From NCBI GenBank assembly GCA_022600695.1, contig JAHZJY010000288.1, positions 1 through 25,376 of the forward strand: a stretch of 25,376 nt of DNA. Reading direction: 5' to 3'. Each line of letters starts with the position of its first letter. Position 1 is the first letter of the stretch. Under the pieces are notes generated by a model, which saw nothing but the letters and a program-made list of their open reading frames with translations, made no database searches and was not told where the DNA came from. The position numbers were made by a program, and so were the translations under genes. This DNA comes from Actinomycetes bacterium. GTDB lineage: Bacteria > Actinomycetota > Actinomycetes > Mycobacteriales > Mycobacteriaceae. Shown one piece after another: positions 23,676 to 25,376 of this stretch.

Positions 23676-24784
23676 CGGTCCGGCGTCGGCGGCCCGGCCG
23701 CTGGGTCGCCCTCGGGCTGCTTGCCATCATCGGATTCGCCGTGATCACGGCGTGGCTCACCGCGCCGCGACTCGGCGGCCGGATGGATCCCGAGGCCACC
23801 TCCCCCAACGGCGCCCACGCACTGGTGGCCCTGCTGCGGCAGCAGGGCGTCGAGGTGGTGGTTGCCGAAACCGTGGATGACGTGGAACGGGCAGCCCGAC
23901 CCGACGCTCTGGTGCTGGTGGCCGAGACGTCCAACACTCGCGGGCAGGCCCTGCTCGACCGCCTCGCCTCGGTACCCGGCGACCTCCTGGTGGTTGAGCC
24001 CAATGTCAGCAGCCGAGAGGTCTTGGCGTCCGGGGTCACGCTGAGCAGGTCCAGCCGGCCGGAGTCGGAGCCGAACTGCGCTCTACGCGAGGCGAACCGG
24101 GCCGGCTCGGCCCAGTTGGAGACCGGCGATACCTACGGACCGGCCGGCGATGATCCGGTAACCCGATGCTACGGCGGCGTGCTGGTGCGCTACTCCGCGG
24201 ATGGCCGCGCCGTCACAGTGGTCGGGACCGCCGACTTCATGACCAACGGTTCGTTGCTGAAGGAGGGCAACGCGGCGCTGGCGATGAATCTCACCGGCGA
24301 CCGGTCACGGCTGATCTGGTACGCCCCCCAAAGCCTGCAGGGCGAGAGGTCGGACGGAGCGGAGATCGGCGACCTGTTGCCGGATGCCGTCTTCTGGGTG
24401 GTCGCACAGCTCTGCCTTGTCGTTGTCCTACTCGGGTTCTGGCAGGGAAGGCGGCTGGGACCGCTTGTTGCAGAACAGCTTCCGGTGGTCGTGCGGGCAT
24501 CGGAAACGGTCCAGGGACGCGCCCGCCTCTATCGGTCCCGCCGGGCCAGGGGTCAGGCAGCAGCAGCGTTGCGCGCCGCGGTGCTGCAACGGGTGACCCC
24601 CCGACTCGGCCTGGGGCACAACCCATCCCAGACTGCGGTTGTCACGGCGGTCAGCCGACGGTCAGGCACTGATGACCACGCCGTACAGCGCATCCTGTTC
24701 GGCCCACCGCCGGACACCGATTCGGCTCTGTTCCACCTCGCCCAGGCGCTCGACGATATCGAAAGGCAGGTCAGTCAGTCGTGA
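23672..24784 (+). CDS. DUF4350-type membrane protein (Rv3691-like)
   Basis: A 370-residue protein. An N-terminal helix (about 11-30) precedes a soluble DUF4350-like domain (about 38-220) that begins [24 protein letters not shown] and contains [22 protein letters not shown], followed by a second helix (about 236-256, [18 protein letters not shown]) and a cytoplasmic C-terminal region. DUF4350 proteins are usual partners in MoxR-DUF4129 clusters. Two Cys (near 131 and 165) lie in the outer domain. Both ends overlap neighbours by four bases (ATGA before, GTGA after), so the three genes are translationally coupled. Confidence 0.9.
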   Translation: MTVRRRRPGRWVALGLLAIIGFAVITAWLTAPRLGGRMDPEATSPNGAHALVALLRQQGVEVVVAETVDDVERAARPDALVLVAETSNTRGQALLDRLASVPGDLLVVEPNVSSREVLASGVTLSRSSRPESEPNCALREANRAGSAQLETGDTYGPAGDDPVTRCYGGVLVRYSADGRAVTVVGTADFMTNGSLLKEGNAALAMNLTGDRSRLIWYAPQSLQGERSDGAEIGDLLPDAVFWVVAQLCLVVVLLGFWQGRRLGPLVAEQLPVVVRASETVQGRARLYRSRRARGQAAAALRAAVLQRVTPRLGLGHNPSQTAVVTAVSRRSGTDDHAVQRILFGPPPDTDSALFHLAQALDDIERQVSQS

Positions 24785-25376
24785 CCCGTTCTGCATCACC
24801 CACCGGAGCAGGGTACGACCCTGCCCGTGCCGCCCTGCTGGCCCTCCGCAGCGAAATAGCCAAAGCCGTTGTCGGGCAGGATGCCCTCGTCAGCGGCCTG
24901 GTCATCGCTTTGCTGTGCCGCGGTCACGTTCTGCTCGAAGGGGTTCCCGGGGTGGCCAAGACACTACTGATCCGGGCATTGGCAGCCGCTCTGCAACTGG
25001 ACTTCAAACGGGTGCAATTCACCCCCGACCTGATGCCCGGCGATATCACCGGGTCGCTGGTCTACGACGCGCGCACCGCGGCGTTCACTTTCCGGGAGGG
25101 GCCGGTGTTCACCAACCTGCTGCTCGCCGACGAGATCAACCGGACGCCGCCGAAGACCCAGGCGGCGCTGCTGGAGGCCATGGAAGAGCGACAGGTCAGC
25201 GTCGACGGCGAGCCGCGCCCACTGCCGGATCCGTTCATCGTCGCAGCCACTCAGAACCCGATCGAGTACGAGGGCACCTATCAGCTTCCCGAGGCCCAAC
25301 TCGACCGTTTCCTGCTCAAACTGAATGTGCCGCTGCCGAATCGGGATCAGGAGATCGCGATCCTGGGCCGGCACGC
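24781..25376 (+). CDS. moxR2: MoxR-family AAA+ ATPase, N-terminal 198 residues (3' end outside window)
   Basis: The frame is open from GTG 24781 to the window end. Motifs are the MoxR Walker A GVPGVAKT (near 59-66), Walker B LLLADEIN, the [20 protein letters not shown] helix, the sensor-1 TQNP and the following [11 protein letters not shown]. MoxR ATPases act as chaperones that insert metals or assemble membrane or exported complexes, often together with a VWA-domain protein downstream (family knowledge). GTG overlaps the DUF4350 stop as GTGA. The symbol follows the M. tuberculosis gene at this position (Rv3692, moxR2) and is from synteny. Confidence 0.93.
   Translation, partial: MTRSASPTGAGYDPARAALLALRSEIAKAVVGQDALVSGLVIALLCRGHVLLEGVPGVAKTLLIRALAAALQLDFKRVQFTPDLMPGDITGSLVYDARTAAFTFREGPVFTNLLLADEINRTPPKTQAALLEAMEERQVSVDGEPRPLPDPFIVAATQNPIEYEGTYQLPEAQLDRFLLKLNVPLPNRDQEIAILGRH

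Overview
The window is high-GC actinobacterial chromosomal DNA, almost certainly from a non-tuberculous Mycobacterium/Mycolicibacterium. GTG starts are common, and several start codons sit directly after a TANNNT -10 box, as in mycobacterial leaderless genes. The order acs - secreted protease - holin-like protein - ephE - marP - NUDIX - TlpA-like - nth - small membrane protein - crp - MBL - RidA - DUF4177 - bagA - bagB - whiB4 - ponA2 - phosphoesterase - cds1 - tRNA-Pro ... yqeY - membrane proteins - moxR matches, from memory, Rv3667 to Rv3692 of M. tuberculosis. Both edges cut genes: acs lacks its 5' end and the moxR gene its 3' end. Most of the window is conserved core genome.

Region 1 (1-7251) is central metabolism and cell-envelope stress. 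acs converges on a secreted serine protease. A holin-like membrane protein overlaps ephE. On the minus strand, nth, a thioredoxin-like protein, a CoA-type NUDIX hydrolase and the acid-resistance protease gene marP form a tight operon. Region 2 (7332-12465) holds a small membrane protein, the cAMP receptor crp, a minus-strand operon (DUF4177, RidA, metallo-beta-lactamase fold), the Get3/ArsA-like pair bagA-bagB and the redox regulator whiB4. Region 3 (12754-17544) holds the penicillin-binding protein ponA2, a membrane-anchored metallophosphoesterase, a PLP cysteine desulfhydrase-like enzyme and tRNA-Pro(CGG).

Region 4 (17545-21326) differs from M. tuberculosis, where I recall cyp137, Rv3686c and rsfB. 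Here it carries an FAD dehydrogenase with a downstream TspO-like membrane protein and, divergently, a heme-oxygenase-fold diiron-type protein that seems to have lost most of its metal ligands. Region 5 (21323-25376) is yqeY, then a co-directional cluster of a Pro/Gly/Tyr-rich multi-pass protein, a DUF4129 protein, a DUF4350 protein and a MoxR AAA+ ATPase, the last three junctions being close or overlapping.

No stretch over 300 bases lacks a gene. The longest gap is 12466-12753 (288 bases) between divergent whiB4 and ponA2. It holds a GC hairpin next to whiB4, an A/T-rich centre with a run of seven T, and the ponA2 -10 box. The gap after the tRNA (17545-17702) shows only short hairpins and no credible gene. 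I saw no insertion sequence, prophage or CRISPR array. The best leads are the ligand-poor oxygenase-like protein, short ORFs chained by ATGA/GTGA overlaps before bagB and before the 21912 gene, a displaced nucleophile in EphE, and several leaderless promoters.
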